This document shows positions 46,367-58,836 of a DNA stretch of 64,000 nt, one piece after another; position 1 is the first letter of the stretch; each line of letters starts with the position of its first letter. Made by a program: the position numbers and the translations under genes. Location: contig NC_087385.1 of assembly GCF_963675165.1 (NCBI RefSeq), forward strand, positions 5,132,412 to 5,196,411, in the 5' to 3' direction. The DNA comes from Halichondria panicea (lineage: Eukaryota > Porifera > Demospongiae > Suberitida > Halichondriidae). The notes beneath the pieces are model-generated. The model ran no database searches. It was not told the origin of the DNA and saw only the letters and a program-made list of their open reading frames with translations.

Positions 46367-48826
46367 ACGAGGATGTCAAATAAACATGCGGAGGGATAGC
46401 AAAGAGAACAGGGTATACTGGATATCACTGTGGAAGCAATGACAAAGCAGATGTGTGTGTGTAAGTGTACGGGGGTGTGGAGTAGTCATTACGTACACAC
46501 CCACTAGACACACTCACCTCAGTGTACGTCTGCTCATCGAGCGTCTCCTGGTCCTCCTTGATGTTGCTCTCGTCTCGTCCAACGTTGTGGGAAATCCGCT
46601 CAAACGCATTACACCCCTCACGGTATTTGCCTGGAAGTGAAAAATGATTGAACACACGACTAGAAAGAGCTCACAAACACAACAAACACAAATTATGGCT
46701 GTTCAAAGATATTAAACTGAAGGTATTTGAGGACCATACACTTCAAACTACATAGGTACATGTAAGGGGCTATATACGCACCCTTCATTTTGAGGTATTC
46801 GGCCACCATGCCTGCAATGTGTATGCAGCACTGAGCAGCCTCCGAGTAGTTCCCGTACTTGAGGTGCAGGGCGGCTATACTGTCCAACCATGTCTGTCTC
46901 AGCTCGGGGGAGTCACGATAGGAGAGTGCCAGACTGTAGTGAAGGTCCACTAGCTTCTCAGGATCGTTCTGATGGATCTGTGAGGTGAAAAATGGTAAAA
47001 ACAGCTAGTAGACACACGGTGGACTATCTAGTCTAAAGTGTATAATTATAGCCTCAAATTAGATTCTGCACACCCTGTACATAACGTACAACTCATGTAC
47101 AATCTGACCTTCATCTGAGCTGTTGAGCTGAGAACTGTCTTCATTCTCTTCATAAGGTCACTTACTTCATTGGGGAACAGGGTGCCCTGTATGGGACAGC
47201 AATGAAATCATCTACAATACAATTGCTGAATCTTGGTAGTCTAGGAGGAAACTGTTAGGGTGGTGTATACCATTACTGACTAACTGAGTAGCTAATTCAA
47301 CTAGAGCACTTAAGTGCAAACCCTCGGCTGGTGTTATGATTATAAAGAAACTAGAAGAGTGATATAATGCAGTGCATGTAGTGATGTATGACTGAACTGT
47401 CTAGCACAGCAACTCAGGAGCGATAAAACTAAACCAGACTGGTAACATTTGAGAACAGAGTTTTAGTGGTATATATGCATTGTGGACTTATGCACTGTGG
47501 CCTAGGATCACAGCAAGAAGTCTGGAGTCAGTATACGGCTCCTGGATCCAGAGTAGGATCCCAGGAGTCAGCTTTCTATTGTAGTGACCCGTTTCCATTG
47601 TTCCTGGTACGGGATCACTTCAGCTGTAAGTACTAGGTTACCTCGAATAAAGACCGCGTGTAGTTAGCTAGCTGCCAATGTGCAAGTTCAAGCTTCTTAG
47701 CTTTTGCTTGCTTTTATACGACAACGAAGCTTTAACATTGAAATCTGCCACTTTTAAAACTAATAACTTGTTGTGTGGCGGTTATCCAGTGCTATGGCAT
47801 CTAGGTGAGTAGACTCACATATTACAGACAAACAAACCAACGGACTACTATCCACTGGCCACGGCACGGCCTTGGGTAACAACTTGAATAATTGACTGTG
47901 CATTGCAACCGCTATCTATAAACTTCAGAGAAGATTTTAACTGGACCTGGGTCCTCCATCCTGAAGTACTGACATTAAACTATTGTAAGGGTTTGTGTGG
48001 ACGAGTAAATTCAGAAACCACAAATTCAAAGTTTCTCGCTCGAAGAGCTAGTAATTATGGCAATGGCTGACCTGAACTTTCCGGTCCTGTGAGACGTGCT
48101 GAGCAATGGAAGTGAGGGACTTCCTCAAGTTAACATCACTCTGACCCAGCATGGTGGAGACCAGTCGAGACACGGCAATGGTGGACTGAAGGTTGGTCCT
48201 AATAAAACTCCTCTCCTTAAAGTAGCGGAAGTTGCATCTCATGAGCAGGTAGAAGAGCACTGTGGCCTCTGTACGGGTGGAGGGTAGCCGGGAGTTGCAG
48301 CACTGTAGGACCTGTGCATGGGAGATGACAAGATACATTGTATGCAACTACAACTACACAAAAATGTTTCCCTAACTACAGTGTATATACTGTACATACA
48401 GTACAATCGTGTCTAGTAACTAGCGCATGCTACTTAGCAGATAAAGAACATTACCTCAAAACAGAGTACTCCACAGTAGTCAGCACTGCCCTTAAACAGA
48501 GTCTCACTAAACTGTAGACATAGAAATAGCAATTGTAAAGAGCATGCGAAGTGTTCAATGGCTGACCTTGTGTATAAAGGATCTGAGAGATGCAAATACG
48601 TGTTTCTGGAGAGTGAGAGACTGGTTCACTTGCAAGAAGAGTACCATCAGAGAGAAGTACTGCAGTGGGGGCAATGGATCAGTGTAGTCTACAAACATGT
48701 TGAAGTATGGTTATAAACACACGAGGGTTCTATAGCTAATTTGTCTACTACCATCACTCTGACTCACCTTTGCCATGAGAATGTTGTCTCCCTCTTCTCT
48801 GGACAGCTCATGCTGTGTGTGTGCGC

Positions 48827-48861
<35 letters not shown>

Positions 48862-51800
48862 CGTGTGTGTGTGCGTGATAGGTAACATTACTTGGTAAAG
48901 ACATCTGTACAGTTAAGTTGCATACCGAAAATGCCAACACAAGGCACAAAGGTCAGTTGACTACCCACCTTAAAGAGTGCGGCAAAGTTCTCAAGCTGTG
49001 TGAGGACAATTAGTCCAACCTCATTTGCCAAAGCACCTTCCACCTTCATCACTGCCTCTATCTCGGCACTGGTGCTCGGAGACAGGGAGAGGGGCGTGGA
49101 CACAGGGAGCAGTGATGGCCCCAGGCTGCCAACGCCTGCAAGGGTGGGTGGGTGTGTAGTCGTATGAACTATATATAACATTAAATTGGCCACATCACAA
49201 GATCACAATGCCCACTTCCAGCTACAACTAAAGGCTATTATTGGAGTGCCAATACTAAGGTATCTAAGGCCTTGATCCAAAGAGAGTAGGGGGGCAACTT
49301 AGATATCAGTGAGCATATTATTAAACACCCAACCTTTTAGGGGGGGTCTGGGGGCATGTACCCTTAGGAAATTTGTTCTGATAACGTACATGTACCTGAT
49401 GCATTCTCAGGTGCTATGCCTTTATTATGTTGAAAAACTGACAAATTGTACTGTGAAATTAACGTTTTCCAGGGGGGGGGGCTTTAGCCAGCAAACTACA
49501 CCTTAAATGAAGCCCTGACTATAATTGTCAGTGTACCTGATAAGTGGCTGACCCTAGAGGAGCCGGCCTTAGAGAGCTGGAGGGACCCGACAGGGGAGGA
49601 GATGGAGACAGCGCTGTGAGTCTTCTTCCCTGCCTTGCCACTGGGGGCTGGGGCCAGGATGACATTCTGTTGTGTTGCCTGGGATAACTCAGCCTCTCTT
49701 GTCAATTGGTGGTTGCTGTGTGAGGGAGTGGGTAAGTTCATTTTCCTATTGTTACAATGCTACATGTATGTATATACTTACACTCTGATAGCAATGGAGC
49801 GTTTTCCAGAGTATCTGAAGGTGTAGAGACAGGATCTACAGTGGTTCAAGAGAACATTAACACACAGCAGGCTGAGTCAAGAATCCAGGACTCACTCTAG
49901 CATGTCAAAGAAGTCCAATAGAGCGGTGAACTGAGAAGGAAGGTTGTCCATGTCCATACCACACCAGTTTGTCACCAGGGTGTCCTTCCACCAGTTAAGC
50001 AAAATGGCTGTGCATGGGACAAGCAACAGTCATCAATGATCAAGAAAAATGGACAAGAGGCAACAGTCAATAAACTCAGCAACAACGGCACCGACTATTA
50101 TTGAACTGCTCACATTTGTCGATGTTCTTGAGAACAAAGAGAATTGAAATGAGGAGGTCTCTAGTTTCATCTACGGTGAGTTTATCCAGGTCCATGATTG
50201 TCTGGTTGAGGGTCGGTGTGAAGAGATGAGTGAGCTCCAAACTGCCAGACAATTCTAGGGAAAACTCATCGCTTTCATTGAGATGGAAGCTGTGTGTGTG
50301 CGTGAGTGTGGGTGTGTGTGAGTGAGTGTGGGGTGGGTGAGTGTGTGGGTGTGGAGGGGTGGGCACTTCTCCTCCCTTCCCCTAAATGAAGCCCTGACAA
50401 GCATTTCAAAGGGCTACAACGCATATGTGATGCAATTTGAGAAAACAGACCACTTGGCTTGGTCTAAAAAAGTTGAGATCTCTATGCATACTGATAGAGC
50501 AGAGAAATGCCTACACAATGCTGTGCTTAGTCTGTACATACCTCATTCTATGACTAAGTTATAATCGTTTGAAGTTGGTTGCTATGAAATTGCATTATTG
50601 AAAAAACGCCATTCAAAGATGCCCTACTCATTAGTAAGCCTATGTTTTACGTTTTTTGACGAAGCACTGAGGTGAAAATAATTGGATTTAGAGCACCAGA
50701 CTTCACATAGAGATAGTAGAAAGGCTATAGATACTTGTAAGCTTATAAAACTAAATTCATCACTTTGCACTAAAGGTCACAAATTTGCCTCTAGCTCAAA
50801 TTGAAAATCTAAGCCAAGTGGTCTGTTTTCTCAGATTGCATCACATATTTGAAAAAGCGTAATCAAGTTATGAACACTGCACTCAAAGTTAGTCATCAAA
50901 ACAGGGCCATTTTCGGAAAAATCATCAATGCTGGTAATAGCCGGTTTTTCTTAGAGAATCATTACATTGTAGATAGGCAGGCCTTCTCTCAGATAAATTC
51001 CCAGGGGAGGGAGGGCGAAAAAGTGTACCTTTGAGAATAGGGTGGGAATGAAAGTGTTCTAGAAGGGGCGAAATTGAACCTTCTAAATGAAGCCCTGAGA
51101 GTGCAAGTTGTTCTAGAGGTTATTGGTTGTACAAGTAGAGCTAGCTGATAAATGAGTGACTGGTTTACATGAGAATGGAATACAGTGGTTTGCTTAACAG
51201 TTGTCCAGAATAGCTATAACCCCCTCCTAGGAACTAGTATATAGCATAAAAGCTGACAACCTGCTTGTGGTTTTGCTATAATGTCCTTGCCCTGGAGAAC
51301 AACTGTTATGCAAACCACAGTCACCTCTAAATGTGGGTTTTGATTATATCATGCTATGCCTCACCTTTGCTGTCCAGTTGCCCTTGAAACAGACCCACCC
51401 TTGCTCCCACCCTTGCTCCTATCCAGGCTCATGGTATCCTTTGCACTGAGATCTCTGTCAGGAGTCGCCTTCAAGGCTGCACGTGACAGATAGGTAAACA
51501 GTGAATTGTGCAAATGGTCCTAAAGGCATTTGCTGATAACATAACAATGAATATCATTATTTAATCACAATTCTAAACTGTACTGATAGCATTCGTACTT
51601 CCAGTGGCAGAAGAGGGTGTGGGGTCAGAGGTCTTGGAGAGGGGGGTGGGCGTCTGGTCATAGAATGCCATGGAGGCTGCATTGAGCATGGGGCTGACGT
51701 AGCAGGGAGACCCAGTGTCCAGTCTTGCCACATGACTCATGACCAATGGGATAAGAGGAAAGTAGAGGCTAGCAATCCGAGCCTTCTGTCCCTGTACAAA

Positions 51801-54800
51801 GTAGAGCAGTATAGTAAATACTACATATAAATAAATATAAAGCAAGCTAATCAGACACAGGTGGTGTGTGGAAGAGTATTGGCTTACTGGGTCCGTGTAT
51901 CGTGGGTCACAGTCGTGCTTTGCCAGGAGGTTTCTAAGGATCTTGAAGGAGTTTCTCCGCACCGGACCTGCCTCGTATTGTAGTGAAGACTCCACCTGAG
52001 AGGTATCATGTGACTATCACATGACGTAAGGGAAGGATGTCTCACCTCTCTTAGTAGAATTCCTACCAGGAAATGTTTTCTACAGAAATCGTCAGTGAGG
52101 GAATATTCCACACCATCAACTGGGGGAGGGTTTAGCATGACGCTACTGTACAGTGCGTGGACCAATAGACTTACTGCTCTTAGGAAAGGGCAGGTTGAGG
52201 GGTACATAGTGTTCGTGATCACACACAATTTGTATGAACTCAAGCTTTAATCTGGACAGGTGCTGTGGAGGAAGTCAAGGCAGCAGTACTAAAGAGTGAG
52301 CACACACTTTGAGAGACTCACTATGTTCTCTTTGACACTGAAGGCTTCTAGGTAGCGAGCCACTATCTTGAATACCACACCACGATCCATGAAGCTGAAC
52401 GAATACTGCAGGAAGGGAGAGGCATGTACACTCAACACAGAATGTCTATAGAAAGCATTTGTAGCAGCTGCACGGCTTGTATATGGGGGAAGGGGAGAGG
52501 AGAATAGTGCATTAATTGCCTTGTAAAACATTAATGGTACAGACCCCTCAATTGATACTAGCAAGAAATTTGTGGGCTTATATATCAACTATAAGTGGGT
52601 GTTGAGTCTGTAACTACCCCCTCACCTTGACGAACTCTGCAATGCTCCTGTTTGCCCTCTGCACAAACTTCTCTGTGTGTCTCTCTCTGATGTGTGTTAA
52701 GATGGTGGTCACAAGGCTCTGAAGGTTCCAGCCAAAGTCCTCTGGGTAGCGAGTCTTGCGGGATGCCTGCATGTGATGGTGCCAGATCATATGACTGTCA
52801 TGTGACCACAGTGGAGCTTACATTGATCTTTAAAGTGATCTCAAGGTACTGGGCCATGCTTTTCAACATCACCTCCAGGAAGAACCAGATGTGCTATATC
52901 AGCAAACAAACAAAACAGATGAATATGGGAATAACAGTTAATGGAGTGATTCTGTAGGATGGGCACACTCACCTCTAGGACTGCCGATATTTGTACTGGG
53001 TCTGGCTGTCTGATGTACTGTACTAGGAGGCGTGCTAACTCATCATGAACTGCCTTCTTACGAGAGCTGTCCACCTCAGTCACAAACATAAACTGGAGAG
53101 AGAGAGAAGAGGGGAGGGGGGGAGATAAACACCCACATACTAAGATTAAACAAAGATACCTCTATGTAGGATCTTAGTATCTCTTTGCCTTCAGCCTCCA
53201 CCACCTTGTGGACCAGTGAGATAAGGAGTCTGCACAATATAGAATAGCAGTGTTCAATAAACCAACACTATATGCTGCATACATACCTTAGCACGTCTGG
53301 CTTGATTTTCTCCACATCCTTGGAGGAATGAGAGAGGAGCTTCAACAACTGAGTGAGAATGGGAGGCAGGAACTGGATCGTGGAAGACAGTGACAGCTCT
53401 CCCAGCACCTGTGAGGATGTGTGAGGGTGTGTGAGCCGAGGGTGTGGGGTGTGGAGGGGGTGGTCACCTTGACACCAGCAAGAAGCTCGGCCATAGAGGG
53501 GGATTGAACCTTCTTGCTGTACAGGTTCTGGCATTGCATAAAAAACTGATGCAGTTCGGGTTCCTGCAGGAGGAGAGCACTCTTGATACTATGCAATACT
53601 AAAACTACCACCACGATAGCATGCTATTAGGACACTAGGATCACCTGTGTGTAAATAGTGGAATCCACGTTGAGGTTAAGCTTGAACAGAGGTTTGTTAC
53701 TATCCACCCATTTTACATCGGGAATTGTTGCCTGTATGTGGGGAAGGAGGTTTAGCGTAAATGGGATAAAATAAAGCAAACTCACTTCTGCCCTGCCGTT
53801 GACTGGAGAGTTATTAGGAGCAGCACTGAGATAGCCTAGAGGCAGGTTAACAGCTACTGGCAGCCCTTGGTCTCCACTCAGGATCCTGCACATGACATAC
53901 AATGTATAAAACTTGACAGTGTCTATAAATGCACAGCTATGCGTATACAACTCACCTTCCACCACGAGAGACCAGTGGTAACCAAGCGTATCCAACTGCA
54001 AACAAACAGATGAAGCTAAACAGTACAGCATTGTTGGACCACACCCCTCACCAGGAGTCTCCACTGGGGGCAGTTTAGTGGAGGCCTTGGATGCTTTGGC
54101 CGACTTCTGCACGTCACAGCTGACGTGGTAGAACGTGAAGAGGAGATGGTGAGATCGCTTCAGATTCAACGGGAGACGAATTTTGACCTGTAACGAGATG
54201 AACACACATCAATATATGAAAACCTTCGTGTAGAGGGAGTTAGCACACTGTACTTACTGTACAAACTTACCTCATCATAGAAGGTCGGTATGGTGCAGTG
54301 GTGTGTAACAGCGGTACAAGTGTGATCTGTGAGAACAGCACCGGAGCTCTTGCTGTATATAACCTACAGGTATGGAACACGGAAACAGCGGGTGAATATG
54401 AGCACTCATTGGTCAGAAGGGAACTCACAGGGAGTGCCTGAGAGTCCTTGTCGTCTCCATCTTTGAACTGTATACAGCAGGCTATGTTACGAGCCTGTAA
54501 GGGGACAAATTGCATTTATGTTTGAAAAGTTTAAGCTCCAACTAGCAGGGGGCTATCTTCTGCACACAAGCAGACTAATTGAGTGTGTGTACTCTAACCT
54601 TTGCAAATGCCTTCTGTGAGTCGTACTTGAGGAAAATGGGGTAGACAAAGAGGTGATGTTTGAAGGAGAGGGCAGGCTGGTAGTGGGAGTGAGGGTGGTA
54701 CTGTTCCAGAGGGGGGAATTCTTGCACCTCCAGTGCAGGGGGCCCATTAATTGGGGATGTCAACTCTGACCGTGGCTTGAGGGGAACGAGGGAGGGGTCC

Positions 54801-57800
54801 AGTGTGCCTGTAGCGATGTGGCGGTGTGTGGAGTGTGTGTGGAGTGTGTAGACTCACACTTAGGAAGGTCTCCAGTTAGTGGGACCACCTCTATCTCTAG
54901 TTCTCCGGGTATCACTGGCAACTTGTGCTTGTGTATACTGAATAGAAGAATGTGGTGACTGATAAATATGTCGTCATGTGACTCACCTCCGATAGTCAAA
55001 GAGGGTTTTAAGTATCTCCTCGTCTGTTAGTTTCTCTCTGTCTTGTCGGTAGAACGGTGAGAACTCAGCTGTTGTGTCCAGCTCCTCATTCGAGTCAAAC
55101 AAAGGTCTGGCAACAAACCGACAATATTAAATTAGTTGTGTAGTCTATAATGAACTGTCTCACCTGACAGCCCACGCAAAGGGCATTCTGTACTGACCCA
55201 ATCGAGCATACACAGACGGCATCTGCTGTGCCAATTTCTGAGTGACCTGTGAGTACAAGTACAACACATCAAAGGAAAACAAAGTGGTACCATTAAATAG
55301 CTAGGCTATACATATGTACAAGCTGTGGTTATCCAGAATAGCAATAGGCAGTGTTGTCTGACCTTAGCGCTGTCACTCTTGATGTAAGGATCAGCCGCGT
55401 CACTGATACCTCCCTGTAACACCTTCTCCAGTCTGGCCACCAGGAATACGTTGCAGTGAGGGAACGTCACTGAGAACACCCCCTGCACACAACCACACCC
55501 CTTGTTGGTCTAGTATATACTATATTCTTGTACCATACAATTAGTAACTACTAAAAACCTGACTGTATCGTTCACCACTAATTTTTGTGATTCTCACCAC
55601 TAAAGCTCTGGTGGCCTTCTCACTGAGTGGGTGGGGTCCACTGTCTGTGAGTCCACTGGGGGGAGGGACCATCTGACGTAGAAACGGAGAGTTGAGGTCG
55701 ACGTGGAAATCCTCTGAGATCTTCACCATTTTGTTGGCATCAAATAGGGCCAGCTTCAGAAAGAAAGGCTCAATCTATGGCAACAAAGAGACACAACTTC
55801 AATGAGCATGTTAGTATTTGTATTGTAAAAACATCACATATGAATGAATGAAGGAATTGCATTTTAGTTACAATAACTACCATCTTGATCCACGTGTATA
55901 GATGACAGCTCATACTACACTCACATGACTGGGTGAACCATTTCTCTCAGTGGTGAGGCTTAGTTTGAGCTGGTGGCATTTGACCAAGAACCTTGTCCCG
56001 AATCTCTCTACAGGAATAGGAACACTCTTCTTCTCTTCACAGTCTCCAGATGGTTTCTGTAAGGAAAGTGGAATGTAGAAAAAATGTAATTTTTGCAGTT
56101 TACATAGCTTAACAGTCAGTTTATACTAACTAAAGTACTTGCACGGACAAGCATACCATAAGCTCTGGGTAAACGTGAAAGAGTGGGTGCGAGTCCTTCT
56201 GTCTGTTGTGTGCATTCTTAGGATCAGTACCACTCGTGTTCTGCAGACCAACACCATAATTATACGTACATGTACAACACACACACCAGCTCACCTCCAA
56301 AAGATCAGATGAAATATCAATTTTTTTTGGATCTTTCATAGTCTCTTTAGCATAGAAGGAGCTGATGTCAGCTGACACCTGGTCAACAGCCTCCCCTCCC
56401 TGACTGATGGCAATGACCTTGTTCAGAGTTTCCACCCACTCATCTAACTCCGTCTCACTGTCAGCTGCCAAGGGGTAGAACACTTTGTCATCCATTGTCA
56501 CCAGCTCAAACCCCAGTGCCTTGTAACGAGAGTTCTGGGGGAACAAACAAACGCGTGCATGCGTTTTATAGTGTATAACAGCTAACATGACCTCATTAGC
56601 TTTGCTATTATTCACTCCACAGCATAAAAAGTAAAAAAAAAAAACACCACATACCTTTTTGGCTTGTGTGCACGTTTCCAGGAGAATCTTCCCTTTGATA
56701 TGGGTGCTCTTTTCATCTTTGTATATCGTGAGGGTGTAGCCACTATCAGCACCAAGAGTGTCAGAATCCCTGCGACCTCCACTGATAACAAACCAACGCT
56801 TTCTATAGGTCTGCAAATACAAGAGGATGTTTTAACACTTAGCACAAAAACCTGATCAGTACAAAATCATACAGAAGTCCTCGATAGTATAGTGGTAAGT
56901 ATCTCCGCCTGTCACGCGGAAGACCCGGGTTCGATTCCCGGTCGGGGAGCTTTTTTTATCTTATCAAATCCAAACTACAATTTTTTTTTGTTTTATAATC
57001 TGTACATGTACCTTCATAGAAACTGAAATGCCTCCATCTTGAGGGAATGGGCCTTTGTACAGGTATCCTTTGAGTTTGAGTGAAGCACCATCAATGTAGT
57101 CAGCCTAAGTATTCATACAGAGAGTGTTTAGGTAATCAATTCAACCTAATTGAACATGATGACCTAAATAGTCGTCCAATTACTGTAATAAAACAACTAA
57201 CATCAACCGCACCCAGTACTACTTACAGAAAGTGAAGCAAGCCTTTCCTCCTCAGCCAGGTCCAGTTCAAAGGTCTCCTTGCTCAGAGTATCTCGATACT
57301 CGTGGCTGTGAGGTAGAACAGAACAACAGTTGCAGCTTGCAGCCTTATCTATACCTCATGCAACCTATCTACACCAACTCAATCATTAGCATATCCACCT
57401 AATGCTGAATGATTCCCATGAGATAGTTAGGATCAAGGCTATACAGTGACAAACCCACCTGTACTAGAATTGAGCTTTACCTGAGCAGCTTGTCACAGCT
57501 TGAAGAAAAGTTGGCATAGTTGTAGGTGACCTTGTTCCAATTGGATGTGAAAAATCGCAGACACTGGAGGAGGAAATAAAAATGCAAATATGTTAGCAAC
57601 ATGTTATATACACCCCACCCCCTTTAAAGACGTTTGGTATGTTGTGTGTCCTGCCACACAAGTACATTGATCATAATAACAAACTTTCACTTTCACTAAA
57701 AACCAGTACACATTGACAATGATTAGTTTATGATACACTATAGATAAGTACTATGTGGTTTGGGAGAGGAGATTAACTACACAAAACAATGTATACAACG

Positions 57801-58624
57801 TGACATACCTCATGAGTAAAGAGGTTGGTAGCATCTTGGTAGGCCTCAGAGCTGACTGGAGGTGTCTCAGTTCTCAGTCTCAATTCTTCCTCACTTGTCT
57901 GCAATGTTGACACACATAATCACTGAGCTACTGTACACGACGAGTAGCACACTACCAATCACACACCACCCCAAATACACAGGCCAACAATACCATACCA
58001 TCCATACTAGCTCACAACAGAGTCACATATTAAGTTATGCAATAACAACATACAAGCTTACTGTGATGTCCTGTTGCGGGAATAGCAGTAGGTTGAGGTA
58101 TTGCTCCTTCTCCAAGTCTTTGCGTCGTGAGTTCAGCTCTCCCTCGTAGTCAAGAGGGTCCACCACATTCAGCTTTGGCCGAGACTAGAGGGGCCAGGAG
58201 GAAGTGATGACATGGAGTACTCTTAGTTTCCCTTATTTATTATCAGACAGTATGCACACGTTTTGAATGGATGCCAACAACAACTTGTGACTTTATTGGC
58301 TACATGTACAGGAGCTCCCATGGTAACTTTAGCTACTCTTCATTCATGTGTGGGCAGAGCTGCTCATATTATGGTCATAGCTAGCTGCAATATTTAACAA
58401 TGGAGCTTGCTCTACACCCTCAGCATTATGATGTAATTAAATGGGGCCACAAAAATTAATGCCTTCTGTTAAGACCTGCATACAGTAGCTAGCTAGCTTA
58501 GCATCTTTAATACCTGTGCAGATACTGCCCTGAGGGAGGCTGTTGCTGTCTGTCGCATTTGTAGAGCACTCTCCTGCCGCAAGTTCTTGGCAAAAGATCT
58601 CTGATGTGATCCGCTCTCTGCCAT
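44586..58624 (-). CDS. Zizimin-type (DOCK-D: DOCK9/10/11-like) guanine-nucleotide exchange factor, 52 exons
   Basis: I traced 52 exons from 58514-58624 ([11 protein letters not shown]) to 44586-44665; lengths sum to 2135 codons with stop (human DOCK9-11: about 2050-2190). Order: DOCK-D N-terminal domain ([11 protein letters not shown]), PH domain (about 163-300; exons 57012-57104, 56655-56810, 56295-56534; [20 protein letters not shown]), DHR1/C2-like lipid-binding domain (about 590-830; [20 protein letters not shown]), long helical scaffold, DHR2 catalytic domain (about 1660-2080; exons 46782-46977, 46518-46630, 46096-46332, 45892-46038, 45543-45753, 45145-45435) with the nucleotide-sensor loop [14 protein letters not shown]2 of this class activates Cdc42/Rac-type GTPases. 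A PH domain separates DOCK-D from other DOCKs. The gene holds a tRNA and several MITEs in introns. Confidence 0.92.
47187..48071. other. Large DOCK intron with a dispersed repeat
   Basis: 885 bp between exons 47109-47186 and 48072-48311. The segment 47822-47880 (ACAGACAAACAAACCAACGG, then GACTACTATCCACTGGCC) matches the repeat at 10320-10400. Nothing else is recognised. Confidence 0.6.
50423..50848. mobile_element. MITE-like insertion in a DOCK intron
   Basis: Inverted ends of about 40 bp (ATATGTGATGCAATTTGAGA and CCACTTGGCTTGG, two mismatches) enclose 426 bp without coding content. The larger surrounding block, 50381-51098, is bordered by direct repeats of CTAAATGAAGCCCTGA, so the insertion may sit in an older repeat. 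Confidence 0.7.
51182..51321. mobile_element. Small foldback MITE in a DOCK intron
   Basis: 140 bp with ends ACAGTGGTTTGCTTAACAGT and the complementary ACTGTTATGCAAACCACAGT. Imperfect inverted repeats of about 25 bp. Probably Tc1/mariner-like, but the TA duplication is not clear on the right. Confidence 0.6.
56878..56949 (+). tRNA. tRNA-Asp (anticodon GTC)
   Basis: 72-bp cloverleaf. The acceptor stem TCCTCGA pairs with TCGGGGA (one T-G wobble) and the discriminator is G. The D arm has the A box TAGTATAGTGGTAAGTAT, the anticodon loop is CTGTCAC, and the B box is GGTTCGATTCC. No intron; a T run (56951-56957) follows as a pol III terminator. It lies antisense in the 201-bp DOCK intron 56811-57011, between two PH-domain exons. 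Confidence 0.97.
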
Positions 58625-58836
58625 TGAGACCACTCACTCTACAATATGTACATCCAGTCAAAGCGGAAGAATTGTGTATGGCGTTACTTTTTGAGCAACT
58701 GTATCGCTAAATATTAAATTGATAGAGACACCACGCCCATCCACATAAGCTATCAATGACTAAATCACTCACGTGTAGTGAGCACATGGATACATTAGTC
58801 AAGTCAGACCATTAGGCTTGATAGCTTACTTTACAG
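58625..58836. promoter_or_regulatory. Bidirectional promoter region, DOCK and TPR gene
   Basis: Only 212 bp separate the DOCK start codon (minus) from the first Met of the TPR gene (plus), so both 5' UTRs and promoters lie here. No TATA box is evident. Shared regulation is inferred from spacing. Confidence 0.55.
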
